Assembly (NCBI GenBank): GCA_900637135.1
Contig: LR134353.1
Span: 5,146,001 to 5,210,000, forward strand
From: Mycolicibacterium flavescens
GTDB taxonomy: Bacteria; Actinomycetota; Actinomycetes; Mycobacteriales; Mycobacteriaceae
Direction: 5' to 3'
DNA: 64,000 nucleotides
Shown: in pieces, positions 19,351 through 28,105 of the stretch
How the letters are laid out: the number at the start of each line of letters is the position of its first letter
How positions within the stretch are numbered: position 1 is the first letter of the stretch
Position numbers and translations under genes: made by a program
The notes under the pieces: model-generated
The model's input: the letters and a program-made list of their open reading frames with translations, nothing else
Databases searched by the model: none
Told to the model about the DNA's origin: nothing

Positions 19351-19444
19351 CGGTGGTCCTCCGGTAGGCGCCGCCACCACGACGGCAATGGGGCGAGCTT
19401 AACGCGTCGCGTCCTGCCATAGATCAGTGCTTCAGCGGTTCATG

Positions 19445-19457
19445 CTGCGATACGCAG
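19445..19457. promoter_or_regulatory. Inverted repeat in the divergent STAS / PP2C promoter region
   Basis: CTGCG-ATA-CGCAG is a 5-bp inverted repeat with a 3-nt spacer in the 183-bp divergent gap. It is a plausible operator, but a repeat this short can arise by chance. Confidence 0.25.
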
Positions 19458-19533
19458 GCTAATGTCGAGAAGAGACTTCTGCGCTGGGTGATTCCGGTGT
19501 GAGCGCGAGCTGGGAGGGCCGACTGCCGCGAAC

Positions 19534-21501
19534 ATGACCGACACCGCAGACTTTCACCAGCGCTACGAACGCGAACGAGCGAGAGCCGACGATCTCGCCG
19601 ATCGCGACGTGTTCCGCAGCGCGTTGGTGAACTCGCTTCAAGAGGGTTTCTTCATCACCGACGCCACCGGGTGCGTCGTCGAGATCAACGACGCCTTCGC
19701 CGAGGTCACCGGATACGGCGAGGAGGACCTGCCCTATCCGATGCCTCATCCCTGGGCGGTCGACGGGGTCGCGGCCGACGATCGCAGGGCCGCGCTGGTG
19801 CGCGACGGACGCATGACGGCCGAGACCAAGATCAGGCACCGCGACGGACGCACGCGCTGGGTCGCGATCAGCATCAACGCCGTCCCCGACCACAACTCGC
19901 GGCGCGGTCTCTATGTCGGCACCATCCGCGATGTCACGGCGCCCCGCGCCGCGGCGGAGCGCGACCGGGCGATGGCGCGGTTGGCGACGGCGGTGAGCGT
20001 CGCCAAGGACGTCGACGAGGTGCTGGCGATAACGCTCGCGCAGTGCCGCGTTCCGTTGGATGCGCAGCGTCTGATCGCGGTGACGTGGCCGAAGGCCGAC
20101 GGTGAGGAGCCGACGGTGCGGGTGGCCGGTGAACCCGCGGTCACCTCGTGGAGGGACCTCGGCGAGGACTGGCGCCGTACGTTCGAGGACGCCCGCACGT
20201 GGATACCGCTGACGGTGACGCCGGTCGGCGCGGTGCCCAGCGCCGGCACCACCAGGGGCTTCGTCGCCGTGCTCTCCGGTGCGCGGGACGTCGTGCTGTG
20301 CCTCGAGCACCAGGTTCCGCGGGTGGTCAGCGCGGAGGACCGGCGACTGGTCTCGGCCCTCGTCGGCCACCTCAGCTCGGCTTTGCAGCATGTGCGGCAG
20401 TTCGAGAGCGCCAGGGAGACATCGCTGACGCTGCAGCGCTCGCTGCTGTCCCCGATCGATCTGCCGCCGGGATTCGCCGTGCGCTACGAGCCCGCCGTTC
20501 ATCCGCTGGAGATCGGTGGCGACTTCTACGACGTGCTTCCCGTCGGTGACGGCCGGATCGGCATCGTGGTCGGGGACTGCGTGGGGCGCGGACTCGCGGC
20601 CGCCGCCGTGATGGGACAGCTGCGTGCGTCGACGCGCGCGCTGCTGCTCACGGGGGCGCGACCGTCGACGGTGCTCGAACACCTCGACGCCGTCGCCGAG
20701 TTCATCCCGGACGCCTACTGCACCACTGTGTTCGTCGCGATCGTCGACACCGTGTCCGCATCCGTGGAGTACAGCAACGCCGGTCACGTCCCGCCGGTGC
20801 TGGTGCCTACAACCGCGTCACCGCAACTGCTCGACGAGGCGAGCTCGGTCCCCCTGGCCGTGACGCACTCGCGGCCCCGCCCGCAGACGACGCATCCGTT
20901 ACCCGCGGGCTCGACACTGATGCTCTACACCGACGGCCTGATCGAACGCCGTGACCGGTCGATCGACTCCCAGATCGACCGGATGTCGGCGGTGTTGGCC
21001 GATACCGCGAGGATGCCGATCGAAGGTGTCGCCGACGCGGTGCTGCGCGCGTTGGTGCCTGACGGTGGTTTCGACGACGACGTGGCGATCGTGATCTACC
21101 GGTCGCCGAAGGCCTCCCTCGTCATCGACGACACCGCCACCGCGGAGAAGTTGACCGAGATCCGGCACCGGTTGGGGGCCTGGCTGGCCGCCAACGGCGC
21201 CTCCGACGAGTCGGTTTCCGATCTCATCCTCGTCGTCAACGAGGCCTGCTCCAACAGCGTCGAGCACGCCTACCGCGGGCACGAGCCGGGGCGCATGCGC
21301 ATCGAGGCCGAGATCCACGACACGGCGATCCACGTGCGGGTCACCGACTTCGGGTCGTGGAAGGCGCCGCCTCCCGATCCCGGCACCCGGGGCCGGGGCC
21401 TGTTGTTGATGCGCGCCGTCAGCGATCGCGTGGATCTCGACGGCACGGCGGCCGGCACCACCGTGGATATGACGTTTCAGCTACCGGAGATTCGAGTTTG
21501 A
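19534..21501 (+). CDS. PAS-GAF-PP2C (SpoIIE-type)-HATPase signalling protein
   Basis: This 655-residue cytosolic protein has a PAS domain (about residues 25-145), a GAF region (150-300), a PP2C/SpoIIE phosphatase (310-525; GGDFYDVL, GDCVGRG, DGLIERR, DDDVAIV) and a C-terminal anti-sigma kinase-like ATPase (530-650; N-box NEACSNSVEHAY, G boxes DFGSWKAPP and GTRGRGLLLM). It joins sensor, phosphatase and kinase of a partner switch in one chain, as in M. tuberculosis Rv1364c, which also carries a STAS domain. Here STAS partners are separate genes on both sides. The ATG has GGAGGG 16 nt upstream. Confidence 0.92.
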   Translation: MTDTADFHQRYERERARADDLADRDVFRSALVNSLQEGFFITDATGCVVEINDAFAEVTGYGEEDLPYPMPHPWAVDGVAADDRRAALVRDGRMTAETKIRHRDGRTRWVAISINAVPDHNSRRGLYVGTIRDVTAPRAAAERDRAMARLATAVSVAKDVDEVLAITLAQCRVPLDAQRLIAVTWPKADGEEPTVRVAGEPAVTSWRDLGEDWRRTFEDARTWIPLTVTPVGAVPSAGTTRGFVAVLSGARDVVLCLEHQVPRVVSAEDRRLVSALVGHLSSALQHVRQFESARETSLTLQRSLLSPIDLPPGFAVRYEPAVHPLEIGGDFYDVLPVGDGRIGIVVGDCVGRGLAAAAVMGQLRASTRALLLTGARPSTVLEHLDAVAEFIPDAYCTTVFVAIVDTVSASVEYSNAGHVPPVLVPTTASPQLLDEASSVPLAVTHSRPRPQTTHPLPAGSTLMLYTDGLIERRDRSIDSQIDRMSAVLADTARMPIEGVADAVLRALVPDGGFDDDVAIVIYRSPKASLVIDDTATAEKLTEIRHRLGAWLAANGASDESVSDLILVVNEACSNSVEHAYRGHEPGRMRIEAEIHDTAIHVRVTDFGSWKAPPPDPGTRGRGLLLMRAVSDRVDLDGTAAGTTVDMTFQLPEIRV

Positions 21502-21705
21502 ACCAGCTCTGCCCGCCTGGACACCGCTGTCGTGGTATTACAAATATTGGCAAGGAACGTCTGTCGGGAAGAGGCAGCGATGCGGATTTTGTGGCATGCA
21601 CAGAGGCGGTGGGGCGGCCTCTAGGACATCGGGAGGTTCTGTGATCGGACTCGCTCACACTGCCGTCCATTGGTGTGCTTTTTTGACGGTGGGGGACGCA
21701 AAGTA

Positions 21706-22017
21706 GTGACCCGCAACCAGTTCCGGCTCGAGCCCGGGGACGCTGAGGCACCCCCGGTCGTCACCGCGGTCGGCGAGATCGACTTGGCGAACGTCGACGA
21801 GTTCAGCGACGTGCTGTCACGCGCGGCCGAGGACAACTCCTCCGTCACGGTCGACCTCACCGGGGTCACCTACTGCGACAGCGCCGCCCTGCGGGAGCTG
21901 TTCTCTGTCGCGGCCAACGCCAAACTCGAACTGGTCGTGCCCACGAACGGGCCGATCACCACACTTCTCGGGATCTCCGGCCTCGACAAGGTCGCGACGG
22001 TCACCGTCATCGATTGA
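21706..22017 (+). CDS. STAS-domain anti-sigma-factor antagonist
   Basis: This 103-residue STAS domain has VVTAVGEIDLANVDEFSDVL and the loop TYCDSAALREL, whose DSA serine is the probable phosphorylation site. I chose the GTG at 21706 because GGTGGGGGA lies upstream; the longer frame from 21670 is not supported. The 204-bp gap after the PP2C/kinase gene suggests its own promoter. The GAF-ANTAR gene follows after 10 bp, so these two are likely one transcript. Confidence 0.85.
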   Translation: MTRNQFRLEPGDAEAPPVVTAVGEIDLANVDEFSDVLSRAAEDNSSVTVDLTGVTYCDSAALRELFSVAANAKLELVVPTNGPITTLLGISGLDKVATVTVID

Positions 22018-22027
22018 GCGGACCGCC

Positions 22028-22837
22028 GTGCCAGCACCCAGCTTTCAGCCTCGCAAGCATCCCGAGCTGATCACACTGTTACACCGGATCCTCGAACGAT
22101 TGCAGGCCGACGTGTCGAACACCCTGGGGGTTGCCGTCACCGTCCACGACAAGCGGTTCAACGAGGACGCGTCTGCACTCGCGACGCTCGGTATCGAAGA
22201 GAAGATGATCGCAGCTCAGCTGTCCGGACTCGGCGGGCCCGTGGCCGACGCATTGACTCATCAGGTGCCGGTGCTGAGCCTCGATCTGTGGACCGATGAC
22301 CGTTGGCCCGACCTGACCTTCGATGCGGCCGCCGGATTCGCCGGCGGGATCGCGACCGACTTGAAAGCCGTACACGGAGCCGCGGCCGTGCCGGGCCTCT
22401 GGCGTGAGGACGCGGCGATTGTGTTGTCGTGCACGTTAACCGAGCCCGCCTCGGCGGTCACCATCACGACACTTGTCGCCTACGAGCAACTCGTCTCGGC
22501 GGCCCTGGTCACCACCGCCGCCCAGAACGAGGCCGCGTTCGAGGACCTGCTGGCCGCGCTGCAGTCGCGCGGCGCGATCGAGCAGGCCAAGGGTGTATTG
22601 ATGGGGTTGGTCGGCTGCGACGCCGAGCAGGCGTGGAGCATGCTGCGTCGCGCGAGCCAGGAGTTCAACGTCAAGCTGCGCGAACTGGCCGTGGCGCTGT
22701 TGGAACATGTCAGCGGTCGTCCGGCCCAGCAACCGGGGATCGCCGAGCCGATCGCTCCACAGGAGTCGGCGCGTGAGGCGGCGCGGCTCTTGTGGACAGC
22801 GATGGCGCATGAGGAGCGTCGATCCGACGGGCCGTAG
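22028..22837 (+). CDS. GAF-ANTAR domain RNA-binding regulator
   Basis: This 269-residue protein has an N-terminal GAF-like sensor (about residues 15-160) and an ANTAR domain (about 180-235): LQSRGAIEQAKGVLMGL, then CDAEQAWSMLRRASQEFN and VKLRELAVALLEH. ANTAR proteins bind paired hexaloop RNA hairpins and prevent transcription termination. Placement in a partner-switch cluster suggests that the same signal may control both a sigma factor and transcript elongation. The start is GTG. Its 3' end is 16 bp from a convergent transporter gene. Confidence 0.9.
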   Translation: MPAPSFQPRKHPELITLLHRILERLQADVSNTLGVAVTVHDKRFNEDASALATLGIEEKMIAAQLSGLGGPVADALTHQVPVLSLDLWTDDRWPDLTFDAAAGFAGGIATDLKAVHGAAAVPGLWREDAAIVLSCTLTEPASAVTITTLVAYEQLVSAALVTTAAQNEAAFEDLLAALQSRGAIEQAKGVLMGLVGCDAEQAWSMLRRASQEFNVKLRELAVALLEHVSGRPAQQPGIAEPIAPQESAREAARLLWTAMAHEERRSDGP

Positions 22838-22853
22838 CGTCTGGCGCGTGCTG

Positions 22854-23759
22854 CTAGGGCCCGTGTTTGGCCGCCGCGGCGGCGGCCTCCGCCTCGAGTT
22901 CCTCTTCGAGCGCGCCCTCCTCGCGGCCAAGCGCAATCGTGGCCGCAGCCATCGCGACGACGGCGGCTGAGATCGCGATCGCCTTCACGCCGCCGACAGT
23001 CATATGCTCGCCGAGGACCACCGCGCCCAGCACAACGGCGACCACCGGTTCGAGAACCAGCATCGTCGGCACCGAGGTCTGTAGGGATCCTGCGTGGAAT
23101 GCGGACTGTTGCAGGAACACCGCGAGGACGCCCAGCACCAGAAGCAGGTAGAGCGCAGGGGTGGTCACCACCTTGCCCACGCCGCCATTGGCGAGCAGGA
23201 ACATCACGATTTTCGTCAGCAACGCGACGACGCCGAACAGCAACCCGACCGTGACCGCGAGCAACACCGCACGTTTCCACCCGGCGGTGCGGACGGCCAG
23301 GATCACACATGCGGTCACCGCACCGGCGCAGACGACTGCTACGAGAACGGAAAGGGGAACGGACGCCTCGTAGTCACCTGGCCGGGTCTTGGCAAGCAGC
23401 ACGAACACCGCCAGCGCCGCGGTGAGCACCATCGCCCACATCCACTCCCGGCGAGTGACCCGACGGTTGGCGAGCCTCGCGCTCAGCGGCAGAGCGAACA
23501 GGAGGGCCGAGGTCAGAATGGGCTGAACAAGGAGCAACGAACCCTTGATCAAAGCGAGGGCCTGAAAGCCATAGCCTGCCAGCGCGGCGGCCGTGCCGGC
23601 CCACCACAGCGGCCTGCGCAGCAGCGTCGTCACCATCACGGTGCTGATGCCGTGCTCCTCCGGTACGTCCAAGGTGGCGCGCTGCCGAACCACGATGCCG
23701 ATCGCCAAGAAGACCGCGGCGAGCAGGGCGAGCAGGACGACCAGACCCTGATCTACCAC
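22854..23759 (-). CDS. DMT-superfamily (EamA-like) transporter or membrane protein
   Basis: This 301-residue membrane protein has about nine or ten hydrophobic segments (for example LVVLLALLAAVFLAIGIVV, VMFLLANGGVGK, AISAAVVAMAAATIAL) and a short acidic, Ala-rich cytosolic tail (EEGALEEELEAEAAAAAAK). Two repeated halves with GSLLLVQPIL and PTMLVLEPVVAVVLG resemble drug/metabolite transporter family proteins. The substrate is unknown. I chose the GTG at 23759; the frame extends 43 codons further upstream without membrane character. It is divergent from a small membrane protein gene. Confidence 0.8.
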   Translation of the reverse strand: MVDQGLVVLLALLAAVFLAIGIVVRQRATLDVPEEHGISTVMVTTLLRRPLWWAGTAAALAGYGFQALALIKGSLLLVQPILTSALLFALPLSARLANRRVTRREWMWAMVLTAALAVFVLLAKTRPGDYEASVPLSVLVAVVCAGAVTACVILAVRTAGWKRAVLLAVTVGLLFGVVALLTKIVMFLLANGGVGKVVTTPALYLLLVLGVLAVFLQQSAFHAGSLQTSVPTMLVLEPVVAVVLGAVVLGEHMTVGGVKAIAISAAVVAMAAATIALGREEGALEEELEAEAAAAAAKHGP

Positions 23760-23910
23760 GAGTGGCCTACCAAAGCGTTTTGCTCCTTTCCGGCCAGGCT
23801 GCGCACATCGGACAACAACAACATACGGACCGCGGGCCTGCGCGCCTGGCTCGGTGGCAGCGACCGTTTGCGAGGTTTGGTGCCCCACCTATCGGGGCAT
23901 CAAACCGATC

Positions 23911-24261
23911 ATGAATCTGCGACGTTTGCTTGTGCTGGTCGGTGCGGTGGTCCTTCTGGTTGGAGTCATCGCCATGCTCGTCCCGGTGTCGATCTCCGGG
24001 CCGGACAACCAGAAGATCTCGTGTGGCAATGCCATCGCCGCGGACGACTCCCAGGCCAGCCAGGCCAACAGCAACGATCCCAACCAGCTGAAGAACCTCC
24101 CGATCATCGATGAGCTGACTGAAGATCCGCCGGACTACGTCGCGCAGTGCCACTCGGCGGTATCCGATCGTCGCACGTGGTCGATCCCGGTCGCGGTCAT
24201 CGGTCTGGTCGTGCTGGTCGCCGGATTCCTGGTCGGCGGCCGCACCACGCGGGCGGGCTGA
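23911..24261 (+). CDS. Two-helix membrane protein of unknown function
   Basis: This 116-residue protein has transmembrane helices at about residues 7-27 (LVLVGAVVLLVGVIAMLVP) and 90-108 (IPVAVIGLVVLVAGFLVGG). An extracytoplasmic loop of about 60 residues contains two cysteines (ISCGNAI, AQCHSAV) that may form a disulfide. I do not recognise a named family. The ATG at 23911 begins the first helix region; no clear ribosome-binding site is visible. Confidence 0.72.
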   Translation: MNLRRLLVLVGAVVLLVGVIAMLVPVSISGPDNQKISCGNAIAADDSQASQANSNDPNQLKNLPIIDELTEDPPDYVAQCHSAVSDRRTWSIPVAVIGLVVLVAGFLVGGRTTRAG

Positions 24262-24316
24262 CGCCAGTCGGTATCGCGAGGTCGGCCGGCGTCGACCCCA
24301 GCGGAGCCTTTGGACG

Positions 24317-24592
24317 CTAGCTGGCCTCGCGGTCGCCGGTGACCACGCGCAGTGACGGTGCCGCGGGCTCGGGTGCGATCCGCTCGTTGACCGTGGCGAC
24401 GACGGTGTCGACGCGGTTGACCGCCCGGTCGCACAGACCGCGGACTCTGTCGCTGGCGGAGTCGACGTCGTCGGCGGCGCTCAACAGGTAGGCGCGCACA
24501 TTGACGCGCAGTCGCTCGCCTGCGGCTCGGGCGCGGCGGCGCAACTGGTCGTCGATCTCGACCGTGACGTAGGGCATCACGCGAAGCTTCAT
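24317..24592 (-). CDS. Small basic conserved hypothetical protein
   Basis: This 91-residue Arg-rich protein starts with MKLRVMPYVTVEIDDQLRRR, reminiscent of a short DNA-binding beta strand followed by helices (RHH-like), but this is only suggestive. The first ATG overlaps the stop of the upstream MFS gene by 4 nt, which decides the start against the internal ATG six codons later. Coupling to the transporter is therefore likely. Confidence 0.65.
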   Translation of the reverse strand: MKLRVMPYVTVEIDDQLRRRARAAGERLRVNVRAYLLSAADDVDSASDRVRGLCDRAVNRVDTVVATVNERIAPEPAAPSLRVVTGDREAS

Positions 24593-25893
24593 GAAGCCAC
24601 CCTAGCCGCGGGCCGTCGATCCGCGGTCTGCGCGAGCGGCCGGCCCGCGGACTCCCGCAGCGTGATGATCGTCGCGAGCGAGACCACCGCAGCGACGACC
24701 AAGTACCACGCTGGGGCGAGGTCGTTGCCGGTCTCGGCGGTCAACCAGGTGACCACATACGGGGTGGTGCCGCCGAACCCGGCGACGCAGATGTTGTAAC
24801 CGATCGAGAATCCGCTGTAGCGCACGGTGGTCGCGAACAGTTCGACGCCGGCCGACACCGCGGTGGAGACGTAGATCGACTCGATGACCGCCAGGCCGCA
24901 GTGGGCGGCGATCGCGGCGACCAGCGACCCCGAATTGAGCAGCAGGAAGAGCGGATAGCCGACAACCGCGAAGGCCACCGACCCGGCAATCAGCATCGGA
25001 CGGCGGCCGATCCGATCCGACAGCGCGGCCAACGGAAGGATGAGGATGAGTGCGACGAGGCTGGCCAGCGTGACCGAGAGGAAGGCGTCGGTCTGGGAGA
25101 ACTCGAGCGTCTGGATGAAGTAGGTCGGCAGGAACGTGAACACCACGTAGTAGCCGACATTGAAGACGATGAACATGCCGATGACTTGCAGGATCGGCCG
25201 CCATGACGTCGTGAACGCCTCACGCAGCGGCGACTCCGCGACGCGGTCGGTCTTGCTGAGCTCGGCGAAGTGCGGTGTGTCGTCGAGGCGCAGCCGGATG
25301 TAGAGGCCGACGAGGCCCAGTGGCCCGGCGATCAGGAACGGGATGCGCCAGCCGTAGCTCTCCATCGCCTCGGTGGGCAGCAGCGCCTGAAGGAGCGTCA
25401 CGGTGATGGAGCCGAGCAGGAAGCCCAGCACGCCGGACCACGCCATGAAGGTGATGGTCAGCCCGCGGCGTCGTTGGGATGCGAACTCCGCGAGATAGAC
25501 GGCGCCGCCGCCGTATTCACCGCCGGCGGAGAATCCCTGGAGGCAACGCAGGAGCAGAAGGAGCAGCGGCGCGGCGACGCCGATCGAGGCGTAGGTGGGC
25601 AGCACGCCGATGAGGACGGTCGCGCCCGACATCAGCAGGATCACCAACGCCAGGACCCGTTGCCTGCCGATCTTGTCGCCCAGGGGGCCGAAGACGAATC
25701 CGCCGAGCGGACGCATGAAGAAGGCGGCCGCGAAAATCGCGAACGTGTTCAGCAGTGCCGCCGTCTCGTTGCCCGCCGGAAAGAAGTTGGCCGCGATGAA
25801 TGTCGCCAGGAAGCCGTAGATCGCGAAGTCGAACCACTCGACGGCGTTCCCGATCGACGCGCCTGTGATCGCCTTCCGCACATCGCTTGGCAT
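24589..25893 (-). CDS. MFS transporter of the metabolite:proton symporter (MHS) family
   Basis: This 434-residue protein has twelve predicted helices. Family signatures are GNAVEWFDFAIYGFLAT at the start, FMRPLGGFVFGPLGDKIGR, the loop LLLLLRCLQGFSAGGEYGG and SQRRRG. These resemble ProP, KgtP and citrate carriers, which import dicarboxylates, betaine or proline with protons. The substrate cannot be read from sequence. A perfect palindrome lies 37 bp upstream of the ATG and may be an operator. The small basic protein gene is coupled downstream. Confidence 0.92.
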   Translation of the reverse strand: MPSDVRKAITGASIGNAVEWFDFAIYGFLATFIAANFFPAGNETAALLNTFAIFAAAFFMRPLGGFVFGPLGDKIGRQRVLALVILLMSGATVLIGVLPTYASIGVAAPLLLLLLRCLQGFSAGGEYGGGAVYLAEFASQRRRGLTITFMAWSGVLGFLLGSITVTLLQALLPTEAMESYGWRIPFLIAGPLGLVGLYIRLRLDDTPHFAELSKTDRVAESPLREAFTTSWRPILQVIGMFIVFNVGYYVVFTFLPTYFIQTLEFSQTDAFLSVTLASLVALILILPLAALSDRIGRRPMLIAGSVAFAVVGYPLFLLLNSGSLVAAIAAHCGLAVIESIYVSTAVSAGVELFATTVRYSGFSIGYNICVAGFGGTTPYVVTWLTAETGNDLAPAWYLVVAAVVSLATIITLRESAGRPLAQTADRRPAARVAS

Positions 25894-25929
25894 CCGACCT
25901 CCCGAAAGTAAGCGCTGCGCTGAGCATTT

Positions 25930-25950
25930 CGCTTACCGGGCCGGTAAGCG
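25930..25950. promoter_or_regulatory. Perfect 21-bp palindrome upstream of the MFS gene
   Basis: Arms CGCTTACCGG (25930-25939) and CCGGTAAGCG (25941-25950) are exact inverted copies around one base. A third half-site GTAAGCG lies at 25908-25914, closer to the MFS start at 25893. It fits a dimeric repressor site. It also lies downstream of the HNH gene on the minus strand, but no T-run follows, so a terminator is less likely. Confidence 0.5.
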
Positions 25951-26005
25951 CCCTACGAAGATATCGGGCTACGTCCCTCGCCCGTTGGCCGAGTCGCCGA
26001 GTTGG

Positions 26006-27616
26006 TCAGAACGGTGCGGGATCGGTGTCCGTGGGGTCAATGCCGGCGTCGGTGGTGATTTTCCACGGGTCATCGTTCAGTGGTGGCGGCCTGCTGGGTT
26101 GGGTGGTCGCGGGCGTGACCCATCTCTTGCGGTCGATGGCGTTGAAAGCGCGCTCGCGTTCGATTCGTTGAAGCCGATGTTGGGCGCGGGTTCGTCGGCG
26201 GCGCGGCATCATCGCGCCTTTGTCGCCGTGTCGTACTCGTCCGGCGGGCACGGGCAGGGTGGCGGTGGTGGTGTCCCAGCCGGGGTAAAACAACCGGCTT
26301 CCGGGGTGGGTGAAATAGGTTCTCCCAGACGGTGCGGTCCACAGGACGGTTCCGTCGGGGCGCTGTTGATCGCCCCACCCGCCGAACGTCTTGATTAAGT
26401 GATGAATTCGACACAGGCACTTGAGGTTCGACGGATGAGTGGCACCAGCCGGAGAGGGCGTGGTGTGGTCAAGATCGCAGAATTCTGCCGGGCGAGTACA
26501 ACCGGGAAACCGGCATGTCATATCACGCATCCGAACGAATTGTGCGGTCTTGCGCGAGGGCCGATAGCCGGTCTCGGGCGCGGCGTCGGGTTTGTGAACC
26601 CACTGGACCTTGGCTCCGTTGTTGATCAGCTCAGCCAACAATGGGTTCGGGATAATCCCACCGCCGACGATCAGTGCCGCAGCCGATCTCGGCTTCGGCC
26701 GCTCTGTCGCCGCTTCGGCAGGTTGCGGCTCTGCGGCCGGTTCCACCGACTCCGCCGCCGCTTCTGCCGTCGCGGATTCGCTTTGTGCCGCGGGTACGGG
26801 TTCTGGGTTCAGGGCGGCGGCCTCGGTGATGGCGTTGATGACGAAGTGCGCTGCGCGGGGATCATCTTGTCCGGCTGACGGGCAGTCGGGACTTCCGCAT
26901 CTGCAACTCAATCCCTCGGCATTGGCGGCGATGGCGCCGAGCGCTTCGGAGCGGCGCTGCCCCGCGGTGCGCGGATCGTCTTTGCACACCTGGCTCGACA
27001 TCTGCGCGAGCCGGCGTTTGAGCAGTTCACCATCGGTGACGCTCAATCGGCCCCACAGTGACATCGTTCCGGTCACGTCATCACGCTTGCCCAGGCGTAC
27101 ATCCCGGTTCTGGGCGGCCTCGCGCATGCGCCGGCGCGCGTCGGGATCGTGCTCATCGACAAGGGAGTCGATCGCTGATTCCAGCCGCGCCACCGACAAC
27201 CCGCCCCACTGACCGGCACGTTGCGCGATCGCAGTGTCGATGCGCTGGGCGATCTGCGAGTCCACGGTCAGTTGCGTGCGCCAGGTGATCGTCGACACCA
27301 GCGCCGCACTCAACCGTCCCTGGGCGAACATCGCCGCTACTTTCGGGAGCCGCTCGCGCAGCGCCATCGCGATGCACATCTGGCTCGAAGCCGCCCGGTC
27401 CCCGACCCGCATCGCCGCCGAGATCTCCGCCGACGCCAACCGCCACCCGTCGACGGCCAGATGATCGCGATCCTCATCGGGCTCGGTGTAGCGCGCGGTC
27501 AGCTCCGCGGTGGCCGCCAGCCGCCGCGCGGCCAGCATCGCCTCGGCGCGCGCACACTCCTCGATCGCGGCCACGACTGTCTTGTCGTCGGCGCTCACGA
27601 ACTCAGAACCGAACAT
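26006..27616 (-). CDS. DUF222 / 13E12-family protein with HNH endonuclease domain
   Basis: This 536-residue protein has an N-terminal DUF222 region (about 1-300; ECARAEAMLAARRLAATAEL) and a C-terminal HNH nuclease segment (about residue 400 on): CRFPGCTRPAEFCDLDHT, then NLKCLCRIHHLIKTFGGW, giving paired Cys and DH/HH metal-site residues. The linker is Pro/Glu/Ala-rich. This is the 13E12 repeat family, present in many copies in mycobacteria; its role is unknown and may relate to mobile DNA. I chose the ATG at 27616 (MFGSEF); the frame starts 18 codons earlier. Confidence 0.88.
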   Translation of the reverse strand: MFGSEFVSADDKTVVAAIEECARAEAMLAARRLAATAELTARYTEPDEDRDHLAVDGWRLASAEISAAMRVGDRAASSQMCIAMALRERLPKVAAMFAQGRLSAALVSTITWRTQLTVDSQIAQRIDTAIAQRAGQWGGLSVARLESAIDSLVDEHDPDARRRMREAAQNRDVRLGKRDDVTGTMSLWGRLSVTDGELLKRRLAQMSSQVCKDDPRTAGQRRSEALGAIAANAEGLSCRCGSPDCPSAGQDDPRAAHFVINAITEAAALNPEPVPAAQSESATAEAAAESVEPAAEPQPAEAATERPKPRSAAALIVGGGIIPNPLLAELINNGAKVQWVHKPDAAPETGYRPSRKTAQFVRMRDMTCRFPGCTRPAEFCDLDHTTPSPAGATHPSNLKCLCRIHHLIKTFGGWGDQQRPDGTVLWTAPSGRTYFTHPGSRLFYPGWDTTTATLPVPAGRVRHGDKGAMMPRRRRTRAQHRLQRIERERAFNAIDRKRWVTPATTQPSRPPPLNDDPWKITTDAGIDPTDTDPAPF

Positions 27617-27682
27617 GTGTTCGAGTATGCCATCGCCCACCGACAAGTCGGGACTACGTCGCCGCAACATCTGGCGTACAGT

Positions 27683-28105
27683 TCACTGCCGCGATGCGCC
27701 CAACCAGAACGGCCGCGTCGCGAGCACGACGACCGCCAACACCGCAATCGGCGCCGCCAGCGGGACCCATGGCAGCTCCGGTGACAGCAGCACCGCCGCC
27801 AAAGCGATGCCCGTAAACCCCAGTGCCCCAGCAACAGTAGGCACGGTGACATCGGCGGTGTGCCGCAACACCAGATACGCCGCACCGGACAATCCACACA
27901 GCGCTGCCAGCACTGGACTCGCCGATGCCACCACGATCGCCCCGGCCGTCGACAACACCGCCAACGTGGCAGCCACCCGAAACACGTTGCCCAGCACCAC
28001 CATCGCTACCGCAACACCACACACAACCAACGCCGCATCGTCAGCAGACAGCGCGGCCGCCGCCACCATGACGAAACCGAACCCAGTGGCCAACGCGCGA
28101 TTCAT
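27683..28105 (-). CDS. Small polytopic membrane protein, last gene of the MoxR operon
   Basis: This 140-residue protein is almost entirely hydrophobic, with four or five helices (AVAMVVLGNVFRVAATLAVL, AALCGLSGAAYLVL, IAVLAVVVLATRPFW). The ATG overlaps the DUF58 stop by 4 nt (ATGA), which fixes the start. It resembles the small membrane proteins that accompany mycobacterial moxR-DUF58 operons. The role is unknown. Confidence 0.78.
   Translation of the reverse strand: MNRALATGFGFVMVAAAALSADDAALVVCGVAVAMVVLGNVFRVAATLAVLSTAGAIVVASASPVLAALCGLSGAAYLVLRHTADVTVPTVAGALGFTGIALAAVLLSPELPWVPLAAPIAVLAVVVLATRPFWLGASRQ

Noticed and set aside
21580..21624. 14-codon frame with a GAAGAGG-type ribosome-binding site between the PP2C/kinase and STAS genes
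   Set aside because: Too short to support from sequence alone, and leader-peptide features are lacking.
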